The notes: generated by a model from the sequence alone, not told the origin. A DNA stretch of 64,000 nucleotides from Sphaerochaeta sp. (GCA_018399495.1 JAGYOG010000011.1:1-64000), one strand, 5' to 3'; positions 55,378 through 63,769 are shown, numbered from the stretch's first letter. Translations and numbers: made by a program.

Positions 55378-55407
55378 AATGTATAAAAAAATATCTAATA
55401 AGGTCAA
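55378..55407 (-). promoter_or_regulatory. adhE promoter
   Basis: On the minus strand TTGACC (55402-55407) with TATACA (16-nt spacer) or TACATT (18-nt spacer), in AT-rich DNA. No clear Rex palindrome was found near it. Confidence 0.55.
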
Positions 55408-55440
55408 TACGATTTAAAAATATTAATGGTATAAATTTGC

Positions 55441-55473
55441 AAAAAAAAATGCACTAAAACGTAAATTAGTGCA
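55441..55473 (-). terminator. strong terminator of the Gx transporter gene
   Basis: A perfect 8-bp stem TGCACTAA/TTAGTGCA with an 8-nt loop (55450-55473) is followed on the minus strand by nine T residues (55441-55449). It lies 75 nt past the stop at 55548. Confidence 0.85.
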
Positions 55474-55547
55474 CATAAAAATGAAATAAATAAGAATAAA
55501 ATATAAATAATATACTTATAGTATTGAATAATATTACTGACTAGAAC

Positions 55548-56663
55548 TTAATATACTAGTAAGCTAATGAGTGCAACAGCGAACACTCCCAGAACAATGA
55601 AAAGGAACAGTGGAATGTTAATTGGTTTTTTATGAGCAGGGATTGGTGCTTTATCTGTACTATTTCCGTTTGCGGTTGCCTGTAGTGCTTGGTCGACGCG
55701 TTCTATGACTGAACCCTTGGTAGCGCGGAACGAGCGGGTAAGCAGACTGAAGTATGCAAGTGTGAGGGCAAGCAGTGTGCCTGCCTTGCCCTCTATCTTG
55801 GGGTTGCTTGCACTTAGGCTCTGGCTTGCTGCAAGTAGGGCGAGTAATCGAAGGGCTTTGGTGAGTGCAATCGTAAGTGAACCTTCAGTGACTGCAAGAG
55901 ATCCAACATTGAGCAGAACCTTTCCATTTGGTTCAAACAGACTCAGCACAATCAAGGAGAAGATGAGCATTATCGCCGGTAGGATTCTGATCCTTCTCCC
56001 AGCTACCCATTGCAGGAGATACATCAGCGTAGTGATAACAGCGAGCGTGATGAGTCCCTTCGCAAGGAGGATTGCAACGATGGCAAGCAATGATGCAAAG
56101 AGCAGATGTTTGTGGGGAGTTTTCTCTTCAGCTGGTGGAATGGCGAGGGACAGGGTTCCCTGAGTAAGGGCTTTTCCTGTCGTTCCTTTCTGAAGGTATA
56201 TCATAGCAAGGAGTCCCAACGCAAAGCTGGTGACCATGCCGAGTGCAAGCATCAGCGGTGCCGCTATCCAGATGGATGGGCCATAAGCAATCCAGGAGGC
56301 AACCTGCAGTTGGGACAGATTGCTCACAAATGCACCAAGCAGGGAGCAACCGACGAGGCTTACTCTAGCTTTGAAAAGGTGTTTTGCTCCCTTCATGGCA
56401 ATACCACTGCTTAAGGTTCCTGCAAGGGAGATTAAAAAGAGATAGGAGAAGAGCGTTCCGCTTACCATGCCTTGGCCTACCGCCTTGAGCAGCAGGATTA
56501 TGAGGAACGGGCCAAAGGCCATACCATCGAGGATAATAAGGAGAGGGAGGTTTGCAAGTCCGAGCCTCAGAAAGGGGAGGGGCTTCGGAATAAGATACTC
56601 CAAGGTGGAGAGCAGGAGGGTAGTGGCGCTGATGAAGGCAATTTTTTTCTCAGTTTGCGACAT
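55548..56663 (-). CDS. Gx transporter family protein with extra C-terminal membrane domain
   Basis: A 371-residue membrane protein. The first 170 residues match the Gx_transp (HepT/heptaprenyl diphosphate synthase component I-like) family: PKPLPFLRLGLANLPLLI, GTLFSYLFLISLAGT and GAFVSNLSQL. The rest has further helices with a segment (GSLTIALTKALRLLALLAASQSL) reminiscent of the energy-coupling factor EcfT family, so this may be a fused S- and T-like ECF component; that is inference. The second of two tandem ATGs is chosen because GGAGG lies six bases before it. It overlaps the NusG-II gene by 14 bp and has a strong terminator. Confidence 0.68.
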   Translation of the reverse strand: MSQTEKKIAFISATTLLLSTLEYLIPKPLPFLRLGLANLPLLIILDGMAFGPFLIILLLKAVGQGMVSGTLFSYLFLISLAGTLSSGIAMKGAKHLFKARVSLVGCSLLGAFVSNLSQLQVASWIAYGPSIWIAAPLMLALGMVTSFALGLLAMIYLQKGTTGKALTQGTLSLAIPPAEEKTPHKHLLFASLLAIVAILLAKGLITLAVITTLMYLLQWVAGRRIRILPAIMLIFSLIVLSLFEPNGKVLLNVGSLAVTEGSLTIALTKALRLLALLAASQSLSASNPKIEGKAGTLLALTLAYFSLLTRSFRATKGSVIERVDQALQATANGNSTDKAPIPAHKKPINIPLFLFIVLGVFAVALISLLVY

Positions 56664-57027
56664 CATCAACCTCCAGATTCTCATTGTCCCCACCTACGAT
56701 GGTAAGCAGTACCTGGTTTGGCAGGCAGGCGATCCATGCTCGTGCATCGGAAATGGGTTTTTGGAAGGTACAGCTCTTGGTGGGGCAGGCTGAGTCTTCT
56801 ATATGGGCGTGTCCATCCTCGATCACTACGTGGGTCTCCCCAAGTGGTCCGTGTACGGTAATCTCGCGATCGACATCGAGACTATAGCGGTAGGTGGCTT
56901 CACTGCTTTGTATCTGTACGTACCCGTTTCCCCCGCTGGTAGTTTGCTTGCTGATGGCAACCAGGGCAAGGATGCAGAAAATCAGGATAAGTGTGTCTCC
57001 AAAGAGGGGCGCCCACTTGTATTTCAT
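56650..57027 (-). CDS. NusG domain II-containing membrane-anchored protein
   Basis: A 125-residue protein with one N-terminal helix (residues 8-26) and an extracytoplasmic NusG_II domain of about 90 residues (SLDVDREITVHGPLGE, then HIEDSACPTKSC). Two or three cysteines (CPTKSCTF, then IACLPN) are typical of this stand-alone family. It is regularly found beside Gx transporter genes in anaerobes, and here is coupled to one. The role is unknown; a part in cofactor or redox processes has been guessed from context only. Confidence 0.8.
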   Translation of the reverse strand: MKYKWAPLFGDTLILIFCILALVAISKQTTSGGNGYVQIQSSEATYRYSLDVDREITVHGPLGETHVVIEDGHAHIEDSACPTKSCTFQKPISDARAWIACLPNQVLLTIVGGDNENLEVDDVAN

Positions 57028-57136
57028 TGGCCAAGTGTAGCGTGGAAGCCCAACCAGTGCAATAGACGGGTGGTTTGCTAGGATATCTCCATACGCGTGC
57101 AGAATAGATGAACTATGTGATTATCAGCTGTTGTAT

Positions 57137-57166
57137 TTGACATCCAGTACACACTCTGTCTATTAT
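57137..57166 (+). promoter_or_regulatory. promoter of the tandem response-regulator genes
   Basis: Perfect TTGACA (57137-57142), an 18-nt spacer and TATTAT (57161-57166). It lies just before a small ORF at 57178. Confidence 0.7.
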
Positions 57167-57177
57167 TAAGAGGAAAT

Positions 57178-57258
57178 ATGAAGATAATGTGGAGATATGT
57201 GTTGAATCCACAAGAACGCTTGTCAGCCGAGCAAAGGTATGGTGATGTTGCATTATGA
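57178..57258 (+). CDS. small upstream ORF coupled to the response regulator
   Basis: A 26-codon ORF starting ATG with AGAGG in front and ending in TGA that overlaps the ATG of the response regulator (ATGA). The regulator itself has only a poor Shine-Dalgarno (AAAGG, about 17 nt away), so its translation may depend on this ORF. The peptide has no recognisable similarity and the ORF could be chance; position and overlap are the evidence. Confidence 0.45.
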   Translation: MKIMWRYVLNPQERLSAEQRYGDVAL

Positions 57259-57989
57259 AGATGGTTTATGTCGTTGACCCCACAAATGAGGATCGTGAAG
57301 GGGTAAAGCAGTATCTTGAGCTTTCAGGATACGAGGTGCATGTGTTTGAGGATTTGCATGCTGTGCAGGTGGCTATAAGTCGCGAGGTTCCTGACTTGAT
57401 GCTCCTGGAAGTGCAGTTCTCTGATGGGGATGGGTTCAGTTACATAAAGAAACTGAAGCAAACCCATTCTTTTCCGGTCATCTTCGTGACAAACAGGGTT
57501 GCCGAGAGTGACAGGATTCTTGGGTTCGAGCTGGGAGTTGATGACTATGTGTGCAAGCCCTTCAGCTTCAAGGAGCTGGTGCTCAGGGTACACGCATTGT
57601 TTCGACGTATTGATGTCAGTGTCTCCTCCTACCGAGGGGGTTCTACTTGGGTTTTGGCGGGGTCTATATTGCAGTTTGATGAGGTAAGCCATCTCTTCGC
57701 CTTGGATGGGTCACAGATACCGCTTACCGCTGCAGAGTGGAGGATTATGAGTTACTTGGTGAGCAACAGTGGAATTCTCATCACCCGTTCCCAGATCTTG
57801 GAACACTGCTTCGATTACAGTTTTGAGTCGTATGATAGGATCGTCGATACTCATGTGAAAAACATGCGTGCAAAAATGGGTCTTATGGGCCCACAGTGGA
57901 TTGAGACAGTCAGGGGATATGGTTACCGGTTTGCCGGTAAGAGTACTTCCAATCTTCCCATTAATAAGGGAAGTGAAGGGCAGGAATAA
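57255..57989 (+). CDS. OmpR-type response regulator with altered receiver
   Basis: A 244-residue regulator: receiver domain (1-120) and winged-helix OmpR/PhoB DNA-binding domain (about 135-235, with LTAAEWRIMSYLVSN and VDTHVKNMRAKMG and RGYGYRFAG). The phospho-acceptor position carries Glu52 (LLEVQFSDGDGF) instead of Asp, and the acidic pair is DP instead of DD/ED; Thr and Lys are kept. It may thus be locked on, or act without phosphorylation. It shares long identical stretches (ESDRILGFELG, KELVLRV) with the next gene, so the two are tandem duplicates. No kinase gene is adjacent. Confidence 0.88.
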   Translation: MKMVYVVDPTNEDREGVKQYLELSGYEVHVFEDLHAVQVAISREVPDLMLLEVQFSDGDGFSYIKKLKQTHSFPVIFVTNRVAESDRILGFELGVDDYVCKPFSFKELVLRVHALFRRIDVSVSSYRGGSTWVLAGSILQFDEVSHLFALDGSQIPLTAAEWRIMSYLVSNSGILITRSQILEHCFDYSFESYDRIVDTHVKNMRAKMGLMGPQWIETVRGYGYRFAGKSTSNLPINKGSEGQE

Positions 57990-57992
57990 CCA

Positions 57993-58406
57993 ATGGCAGA
58001 GACACAGGACCTTATATATATAGTAGAGGATCATGAGGTGATTCGTGAGGGAGTTCGCCAGTACCTTGAGCTCTCCGGTTATCAAGTAAAAGGGTTTGCA
58101 ACCCTTAGGGCAGCTCGCGAGGCTGTGGCCAGCCAGGTTCCGTCTCTGCTCATTCAGGATGTTATGCTCCCCGATGGGGATGGCTTTGCTTTTGTGAAGC
58201 AACTCAAGGAGAAGTATGACTGTCCGGTAATCTTCATGACTGCCAGAAGTGAGGAGAGTGACAGAATCTTGGGATTCGAACTAGGAGCTGATGACTATAT
58301 CTCAAAGCCGTTCAGCCCAAAGGAGCTGGTGCTCAGGGTACAGGCAGTACTCAGGCGCTACCGGAACAACAGCTACAGCCCAAGCGATGGCTTTATTTGT
58401 CTGTAG
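57993..58406 (+). CDS. truncated response regulator (receiver domain only)
   Basis: A 137-residue receiver domain with a complete phosphorylation site: ED acidic pair (residues 12-13), Asp56 in LIQDVMLPDGDGF, Thr in IFMTARS and Lys in ISKPFSP. It is a paralogue of the preceding regulator but stops just after the receiver; the OmpR DNA-binding domain is missing and the last residues (about from SPSDG) look foreign. The break is at the edge of the IS110 element, so loss by insertion or IS-mediated deletion is likely. It could still act as a free receiver or phosphate sink. Confidence 0.75.
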   Translation: MAETQDLIYIVEDHEVIREGVRQYLELSGYQVKGFATLRAAREAVASQVPSLLIQDVMLPDGDGFAFVKQLKEKYDCPVIFMTARSEESDRILGFELGADDYISKPFSPKELVLRVQAVLRRYRNNSYSPSDGFICL

Positions 58407-58517
58407 CTGTCAAGCATAAAATTTCTATCACTCGGCATTTTTCCAATTTAGAAGAAGTGCACATACCAAAAGGACCTGTGCCTTCAGGCCTTGTCAAATG
58501 AGTATATGGGTAGTAGG

Positions 58518-58540
58518 CTAAGACTTGGAGCGAGTCTTAG
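58518..58540. other. hairpin at the 3' end of the IS110 transposase gene
   Basis: A perfect 8-bp stem CTAAGACT/AGTCTTAG with a 7-nt loop covers the transposase stop codon; a second, imperfect stem (AAGGACCTG with CAGGCCTT) lies at 58470-58490. They could terminate transcription or be part of a bridge RNA. Confidence 0.4.
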
Positions 58541-59703
58541 CAAACAATGGAGCTCTTATCGGAATCAATCTTGGCGGAAGGATGTTCGATAAGGGCTTTC
58601 AGGTTGTAGGTCTTGAGTTTTCTACTGAGATACTGATTACTGTCAGCCATCTGGTAGATTCCTCCGTTCCTAAGCAATGCAAATCCGATGGAGATCATCT
58701 TATTCGCGATTGCCACAGAGGCTTTCTGCCCAAGCTTTCTTCTATCCTCCAACTCTTTCCAATATCTGGTCAGTGAACAATCCCTTGAAAACTTCTTGAT
58801 ACCCCAAGCTCCCTGCATGATATGCCTTCTGACGGGCATACAGCCGAATTTTGTAATTCCAAGTTGCTTGTCCACAGTCCCTGACTGGTCCTTTCTGGGT
58901 ATGAGCCCGATGTAATTCCGCAGCTGGGAAGCCGTAGAAAAACGTTGTCCATCCCCCACATAGGCAATGAGGGTCGCTGCAGTAATGTCACCGATTCCCG
59001 GGATGGAGAGCCATGCCAATGCCTGTCGTGGATGGGATAGGCAGATTCTGTGGATTCTCTCATGGATGGCCTCAATCTGCAATTCGAGGGAATCCAACAA
59101 ATCGGTCAACAAGACAGCAGTAAAGTGGGAAGTCTCATTATCGAGCAAGATTTCTGCATAATCCCTTCTGTACTGTGGGTTTTTCAAATCAGATTTCTTG
59201 AGATCAGGATATCCTTGCCCATTGAAAACTGCATGGAGTTTGTTCACCACCTTGGTGTGGTACTGGGAATACGCTATGTGTAAATTGATGACTGATCGTT
59301 CAGCTGACTCCTGCTCGGTCGGGATCGGAATGAGGCACCAGTTCTCAGGGTGGGTATCCCTGGCATACTTGGCAAGTTTTGCCGCATCCGACTTGTCTGT
59401 CTTACACATTGATTCAAAGATGATGTGGAGTTGCATCGGGTTGAGAACGAATACGTCCGCCTCCGTATTGCTCAGCAGATACCGCGCTAGGGTGAAGGAT
59501 GAGGAACCTCCTTCCATGAACACGGCATCCCCCTTGCCTACCATTGCTGCTAGGCGGGTCCTTCCTTGTGCGTTCATCAACCCATTGAAATGTTTTTTCT
59601 TCTGAAAGCAATCCTCAATGGAGAGAGAACATCCGACCAGGGTCTTCTTGGAGAGGTCCAATCCTATGATCCTGGAAGCCGTCAGTTTGGTTGGTCTGTT
59701 CAT
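58537..59703 (-). CDS. IS110-family transposase (DEDD recombinase)
   Basis: A 388-residue IS110 transposase. The N-terminal RuvC-like DEDD domain has IIGLDLSKKT (first Asp), FMEGGSSS (Glu) and KTDKSDAAKLA (two Asp). The C-terminal Transposase_20 domain has LSIPGIGDITAATLIAYVGD and RNYIGLIPRKDQSGTVDKQ with the probable catalytic Ser. Such enzymes insert the element at a site chosen by a bridge RNA made from its non-coding end. ATG 59703 is chosen for AAGGAGG eight bases upstream; the frame is open further to 59808. The gene looks intact. Confidence 0.92.
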   Translation of the reverse strand: MNRPTKLTASRIIGLDLSKKTLVGCSLSIEDCFQKKKHFNGLMNAQGRTRLAAMVGKGDAVFMEGGSSSFTLARYLLSNTEADVFVLNPMQLHIIFESMCKTDKSDAAKLAKYARDTHPENWCLIPIPTEQESAERSVINLHIAYSQYHTKVVNKLHAVFNGQGYPDLKKSDLKNPQYRRDYAEILLDNETSHFTAVLLTDLLDSLELQIEAIHERIHRICLSHPRQALAWLSIPGIGDITAATLIAYVGDGQRFSTASQLRNYIGLIPRKDQSGTVDKQLGITKFGCMPVRRHIMQGAWGIKKFSRDCSLTRYWKELEDRRKLGQKASVAIANKMISIGFALLRNGGIYQMADSNQYLSRKLKTYNLKALIEHPSAKIDSDKSSIVC

Positions 59704-59970
59704 ACAGGCAACCTCCTTGGTCGTATTGACGGACCGTTGGGAAGCTTTATGAAAGGAAGTGTGCAGATGCCCTTCATTTTTATTATTGGGATCATCCCCA
59801 GAAAGCAAGCTTCCTGGGAAGTCCCGAAGTAGTCTTCGATGATCGGTTAGTGTATCTTTTTAATTGAGGTATGTCTGATTGCTCAGCATCCATCCCAAAA
59901 ACATCTTACACAATCACCGGTTCCCGTCCTCCGTCGAAGACAGGATAGCACCTACGACTTTCCAACTACA

Positions 59971-60336
59971 GACATCCTACTTTTTCTGCTTCTTGTCACC
60001 CTGTTTCCTGTCGCCTTCCTTCGTCTCTTTACCAAGGATGAGCAATTGCTAGAAAGGGCAGTGCCTGCAGCCAGATTGCTGTTGGCCAGTCTACCGCTCT
60101 TGGGAATACAGAGCGTAGGGACAGCCTTTTTCCAGGCAATAGGCAAGGCATTGCCGGCACTCTTGCTCTGGGTAGGGAGGCAGTTTGTTCTCTTGATTCC
60201 GTTAATCTTGTTGCTTGGAAATCACCTTGGAGCAAAAGGTATCTATCTTGCCTTCCCAATCACCGACTTTATCTCTGCTCTTAGCATTCTTTATCTGGTT
60301 CTTCGACACCTTCGTGTACTCAGAAATCAGGGATAG
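59971..60336 (+). pseudogene. C-terminal remnant of a MATE-family efflux transporter
   Basis: An open frame without a proper start whose translation matches the last quarter of MATE transporters: a helix LLLVTLFPVAFLRLFTKDEQ, then GIQSVGTAFFQAIGKA, then LLLWVGRQFVLLIPLILLL and a final helix. Whole members have about 450 residues, so some 330 are missing. The break coincides with the IS110 element. A TTG at 60046 could start a 96-residue product, but it would be non-functional. Confidence 0.75.
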
Positions 60337-60437
60337 GGCTGAAGAACCATCTTCTGCCTCTTGAGAAATTGGCTCTTGATGCTTGCACCATCTAGACAAA
60401 ATTTCTATACTGCCTAAAATTTTCTTGAGGAGCGAGC

Positions 60438-61589
60438 ATGCATAACCGTTGGATTGTCCTGATTGCCGGACTGATCATGCAAACCATACTGGGGGGAATC
60501 TATGCTTGGAGTACCCTTACCCCATGGCTTGCAGAGAGTTATGGTATCAGCAACGGGGAGAGCGGTTTTGTATTCGGCTTGAGTATTGCTGTTTTTACCT
60601 TGGTCATGGTGTACTCCGGCCATCTTTTGGCCAGGAAAGGTCCAAGGACTCCTGCCCTCATTGGTGCGCTCCTGTATCTGGCAGGATATTTCCTGGCATC
60701 CCGTTCCCACGGTTCCTTTCCCCTTTTGTTGCTTGCAGTAGGAGTTGTCGCAGGTTCTGGGATTGGTTTTGCCTATGTGGTTCCTCTCTCGGTTGGGATG
60801 CAGTGGTTCCCTCGCCAAAAGGGCCTGATCACCGGCCTCTCTGTAGGCGGATTTGGAGGAGGGGCAATCATTCTTTCTTCCGTCATTGAGGCAGGTAAGC
60901 TCTCTGGACTTTCCTTGGACCGATTTTTCCTCTTTTATAGTCTTATCAGTGGGTCTCTGCTCTTCCTTGCTTCGCTGTTGCTCTCCTCTCCCCCAGCTGC
61001 CACTGGAAAGAAATCAGGGGAGATGCAGGTTCATCAAGAATATTCCGAGAAGCCTATGCTTCTCAGTATGCTCGGGATGTTCAGTGGAACCTTTGCCGGA
61101 TTGCTTCTTGTAGGCAATCTTGCTCCTTATGCCCTCTCAAAGGGTCTTGCTGAGGAGATGACAGTGCTTTCAGTTGTCTTGTTCTCACTTGGAAACCTGA
61201 GTGGCAGAATCATTTGGGGACACATCTTTGACAAGACAGGCTATCGCGTCATTCCCTGGTCGCTTCTGCTTGCTTCTCTTTTCTATATGGTTTTGCGCGT
61301 TGCTTCAGGTGGTTTTGTGTTCCTGGCAAGCGTATTCTTATTGGGCTTTTTGTTTGGCTCCCAGTTTGTGCTCTATGCAGGGTATCTCTCAAAGACGTAC
61401 GGGGTGGCGGCCTTCTCGAAGCGTTATCCTCTGGTTTTCCTCTCGTATGGACTGGCAGGTATCATTGCCCCCGGTGTTGGTGGCTGGATTGCTGATAGTA
61501 CTGGTTCCTACAATACCGCGATCATACTTTGCTTGGCTCTCCTGTTTGTTTCAGGGGTAATCCTCTTCACTGCGAACAGGAATCGCTAA
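60438..61589 (+). CDS. OFA-type MFS transporter (oxalate/formate antiporter family)
   Basis: A 383-residue MFS protein with about 12 helices. The N-terminus RWIVLIAGLIMQTILGGIY and WSTLTPWL, and the MQWFPRQKGLITGLSVGGFG segment of the central helices, are typical of the OFA family, whose members exchange oxalate, formate or other small carboxylates. The true substrate cannot be told. TTGAGGAG lies before the ATG. The last 23 bp overlap the convergent glycosidase gene. Confidence 0.82.
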   Translation: MHNRWIVLIAGLIMQTILGGIYAWSTLTPWLAESYGISNGESGFVFGLSIAVFTLVMVYSGHLLARKGPRTPALIGALLYLAGYFLASRSHGSFPLLLLAVGVVAGSGIGFAYVVPLSVGMQWFPRQKGLITGLSVGGFGGGAIILSSVIEAGKLSGLSLDRFFLFYSLISGSLLFLASLLLSSPPAATGKKSGEMQVHQEYSEKPMLLSMLGMFSGTFAGLLLVGNLAPYALSKGLAEEMTVLSVVLFSLGNLSGRIIWGHIFDKTGYRVIPWSLLLASLFYMVLRVASGGFVFLASVFLLGFLFGSQFVLYAGYLSKTYGVAAFSKRYPLVFLSYGLAGIIAPGVGGWIADSTGSYNTAIILCLALLFVSGVILFTANRNR

Positions 61590-62919
61590 CTACCAAGGCA
61601 AGAGGGATTGGGCGCTCAGCTTCGCTGTTGTCCTCATACCGATCGGCAATTTTCAGGTATCGTTTCCCTTCATAGATGACCTGTGCCGACCCCCCTCCAT
61701 CAAGATTGATGATCTCTTGGTAGTGTTGTCTGTCACAGAACTGTGCCAAATCGAGCAAAGAAGCCCCTGAGCTCTCCTTTCCTCTCTTATAATCTCGTTT
61801 GCTCGCTCCTTCAGCCCACACCAGTACGGGCTCTCCATCTCTATTTGTTCCCAAGGCAATCCGAGCTGCACGGGCAGTTTCAAATGGGAGGGGATAGACT
61901 GTGGATGGATAGGGAACCTGTTCAACCAAGGGGTTGTAGAAAGGACAGCAGAGGGTTTGCACCATACTGGATTCCCTCATCATGGGTGGCCCTACCTGGA
62001 TGCCGAACTGGTATGCCTCCAAACCAAGAAAGCGAACAGTGGTATCCTGGACAGAAATCTCATTCCTTAGGCTGAGGATAAACCCAGCCATCGGTACTAT
62101 TGTGTTTCCTCCCTGGTTCACCGCTACAACCGTATTCCCGGTAATGACGATATCGGTGCCATTACTAGTAGGAGTACTACGGGTTTCAGGGCGGAAGTAA
62201 AAGATTGCATTCTTGTCATGCTGGTACTGCTTGGAATCGAGTTCAACAACCAGGTCAGTCAGTTCAACCTGTGTGATGTGACAAGTCTCTGTTGTATCTA
62301 CCAGTAGACAGGGGCGGTGGTTCAGTGGTGGATTGATCACCACTCCATCCTTGAGAGCGAGTCCGTGTGGGGTTCCTAGTTCACAGAACGGGGAATCGAG
62401 ATCGGTGGGATCCATTAGGAAGAAATGGGAGTTTACTGCAAGGGGCGCGGTAAGGGAGGAGAGAAAGCCTACCTTGCCATCAATGGGAATGAAGGTGATC
62501 TCCTCTTTCTCTCCCGTAACCATTTCAAGAAAATGGGCTGCTTCCAATTGACCAAGAAACAACGTAACAGAAGCATCCCCACTTTTCCAAGATCCATCCC
62601 AATACAGGCTTCCCTCACTGGCAAGCTTCTGGAGTTGCGCCTTGGCTGAAATGTTCCTGGAAAAAAACTGCATATTCCCGCTGTGGTCAGTGAAAGGAAA
62701 CGCACTACCGCTAGGAACATGAAAAAAGACCAGTCTGCCGTAGGCAGAGGGGTCCTTCTCCACGATGTTGAGTCGGTAGAGCCTTGCAATCTCACGTATG
62801 GCTCTTGGATTGAAACCAGGAGAAGCAAACTGGAGGTTTTTCCATGCGAACTCTTCTAATACTTGGAAGCGTTGTTTCTCCCCGTTTTGGTGGGTCTCTG
62901 TGATTATGGTGGTTCTCAT
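61567..62919 (-). CDS. phosphodiester glycosidase family protein (NAGPA domain)
   Basis: A 450-residue protein. The C-terminal half has the NAGPA/DUF2233 signature: LGTNRDGEPVLVWAEG, then EIINLDGGGSAQVIYEG, matching the family's N-R-GG-S active-site region. The family removes sugar from phosphodiester-linked glycans or nucleotides. About 200 N-terminal residues are of unknown type, and no signal peptide is seen, so it may work in the cytoplasm on imported material; most known members are exported. It lies 1 bp after a sugar ABC permease gene and is probably part of that operon. Confidence 0.75.
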   Translation of the reverse strand: MRTTIITETHQNGEKQRFQVLEEFAWKNLQFASPGFNPRAIREIARLYRLNIVEKDPSAYGRLVFFHVPSGSAFPFTDHSGNMQFFSRNISAKAQLQKLASEGSLYWDGSWKSGDASVTLFLGQLEAAHFLEMVTGEKEEITFIPIDGKVGFLSSLTAPLAVNSHFFLMDPTDLDSPFCELGTPHGLALKDGVVINPPLNHRPCLLVDTTETCHITQVELTDLVVELDSKQYQHDKNAIFYFRPETRSTPTSNGTDIVITGNTVVAVNQGGNTIVPMAGFILSLRNEISVQDTTVRFLGLEAYQFGIQVGPPMMRESSMVQTLCCPFYNPLVEQVPYPSTVYPLPFETARAARIALGTNRDGEPVLVWAEGASKRDYKRGKESSGASLLDLAQFCDRQHYQEIINLDGGGSAQVIYEGKRYLKIADRYEDNSEAERPIPLALVVSDSCSQ

Positions 62920-62920
62920 G

Positions 62921-63757
62921 TTATCCCTTTATTCCTGAGCTCATAGTGCTCTCGATGATGTACCGTTGGCTGAACGCGAAGATGATGAGCAGGGGAAGGA
63001 CGGAGAGCACACTTCCAGCTAAAAGTAGATTCCACTTGACTCCATACTGGTTCTGGAACTGGGAGAGGGCTATGGTTACCGTGTAGAGATCACGGCTTGA
63101 GATGTAGAGCATCGGACGCAAAAGATCGTTCCAGTTGTTCATGAATGCGATGATAAAGAGCGTGGCAATGGGACTGGTTGCCTGGGGCAGATAGATGTGT
63201 GCGAACATCTGGTAGGCATTCACCCCGTCAATGATACCTGCATCAAAAAGTGGGCGGGGCACCTGGGAAAAGAACTCCTTGAGCATGAAGGTTCCAAAGG
63301 CACCGGCAAGGAAGGATGGAACGATCAAGGGGAGATAGGTATCCATCCAGTTGAGTTTGAGGAAGAGATAATACTCAGGGATGATGGTCACCTGCACGGG
63401 AATCATGAGTGTGAAGATCAGAAGGGTGAAGATGAGTCCTTTTCCTCTGAAATGCATCATGGAGAGGGCAAACCCAGCCAGGGAGCAGACCACAATCTGT
63501 CCAAAGGCTGCCAGGGTGTATACCCAGAGACTGTTGATGGTGTACCTGCCGAAGTTGTACTGGGTGAAGACTTCCTTGTAGTTATCGAGCACCTGGTTGG
63601 TGAAAAGAAGGTCTGGGATGAACTTCGGGGGGACGGAAAAGATGTTCTTTGCCGACATGAATGAGTTGGATACCATCCAGAGGAAGGGGAAGATGTAGAT
63701 GATTGCAACCAAGGCGATCAAGAGGAGGCGGTAGCGGTCTGCTTGTTGTTGTTTCAA
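62921..63757 (-). CDS. sugar ABC importer, permease (MalG/UgpE-like)
   Basis: A 278-residue permease with six helices and the EAA loop LFDAGIIDGVNAYQMFAHIY. The N-terminal IFPFLWMVSNSFM segment is typical for the second permease of CUT1 sugar importers. It lies between a MalF-like gene (12 bp) and the glycosidase gene (1 bp), suggesting import of a phosphodiester-linked or amino sugar (inference). Confidence 0.9.
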   Translation of the reverse strand: MKQQQADRYRLLLIALVAIIYIFPFLWMVSNSFMSAKNIFSVPPKFIPDLLFTNQVLDNYKEVFTQYNFGRYTINSLWVYTLAAFGQIVVCSLAGFALSMMHFRGKGLIFTLLIFTLMIPVQVTIIPEYYLFLKLNWMDTYLPLIVPSFLAGAFGTFMLKEFFSQVPRPLFDAGIIDGVNAYQMFAHIYLPQATSPIATLFIIAFMNNWNDLLRPMLYISSRDLYTVTIALSQFQNQYGVKWNLLLAGSVLSVLPLLIIFAFSQRYIIESTMSSGIKG

Positions 63758-63769
63758 TTCACTCCCCCC

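Larger units (their letters stand above)
58390..59960. mobile_element. IS110-family insertion sequence (ends approximate)
   Basis: One transposase gene on the minus strand flanked by about 130 nt on its 3' side and about 260 nt on its 5' side, lying between two truncated host genes. IS110 elements lack long terminal inverted repeats and usually make no target duplication, so the exact ends cannot be read. CTACAG occurs near both borders (58373-58378 and 59964-59969) but may be chance. Short structured segments lie in both flanks and could encode the bridge RNA. Confidence 0.7.

Noticed and set aside
55348-55440. Rex operator in the adhE promoter
   Set aside because: I looked for a TTGTGA/TCACAA-type palindrome and found none; the region is simply AT-rich.
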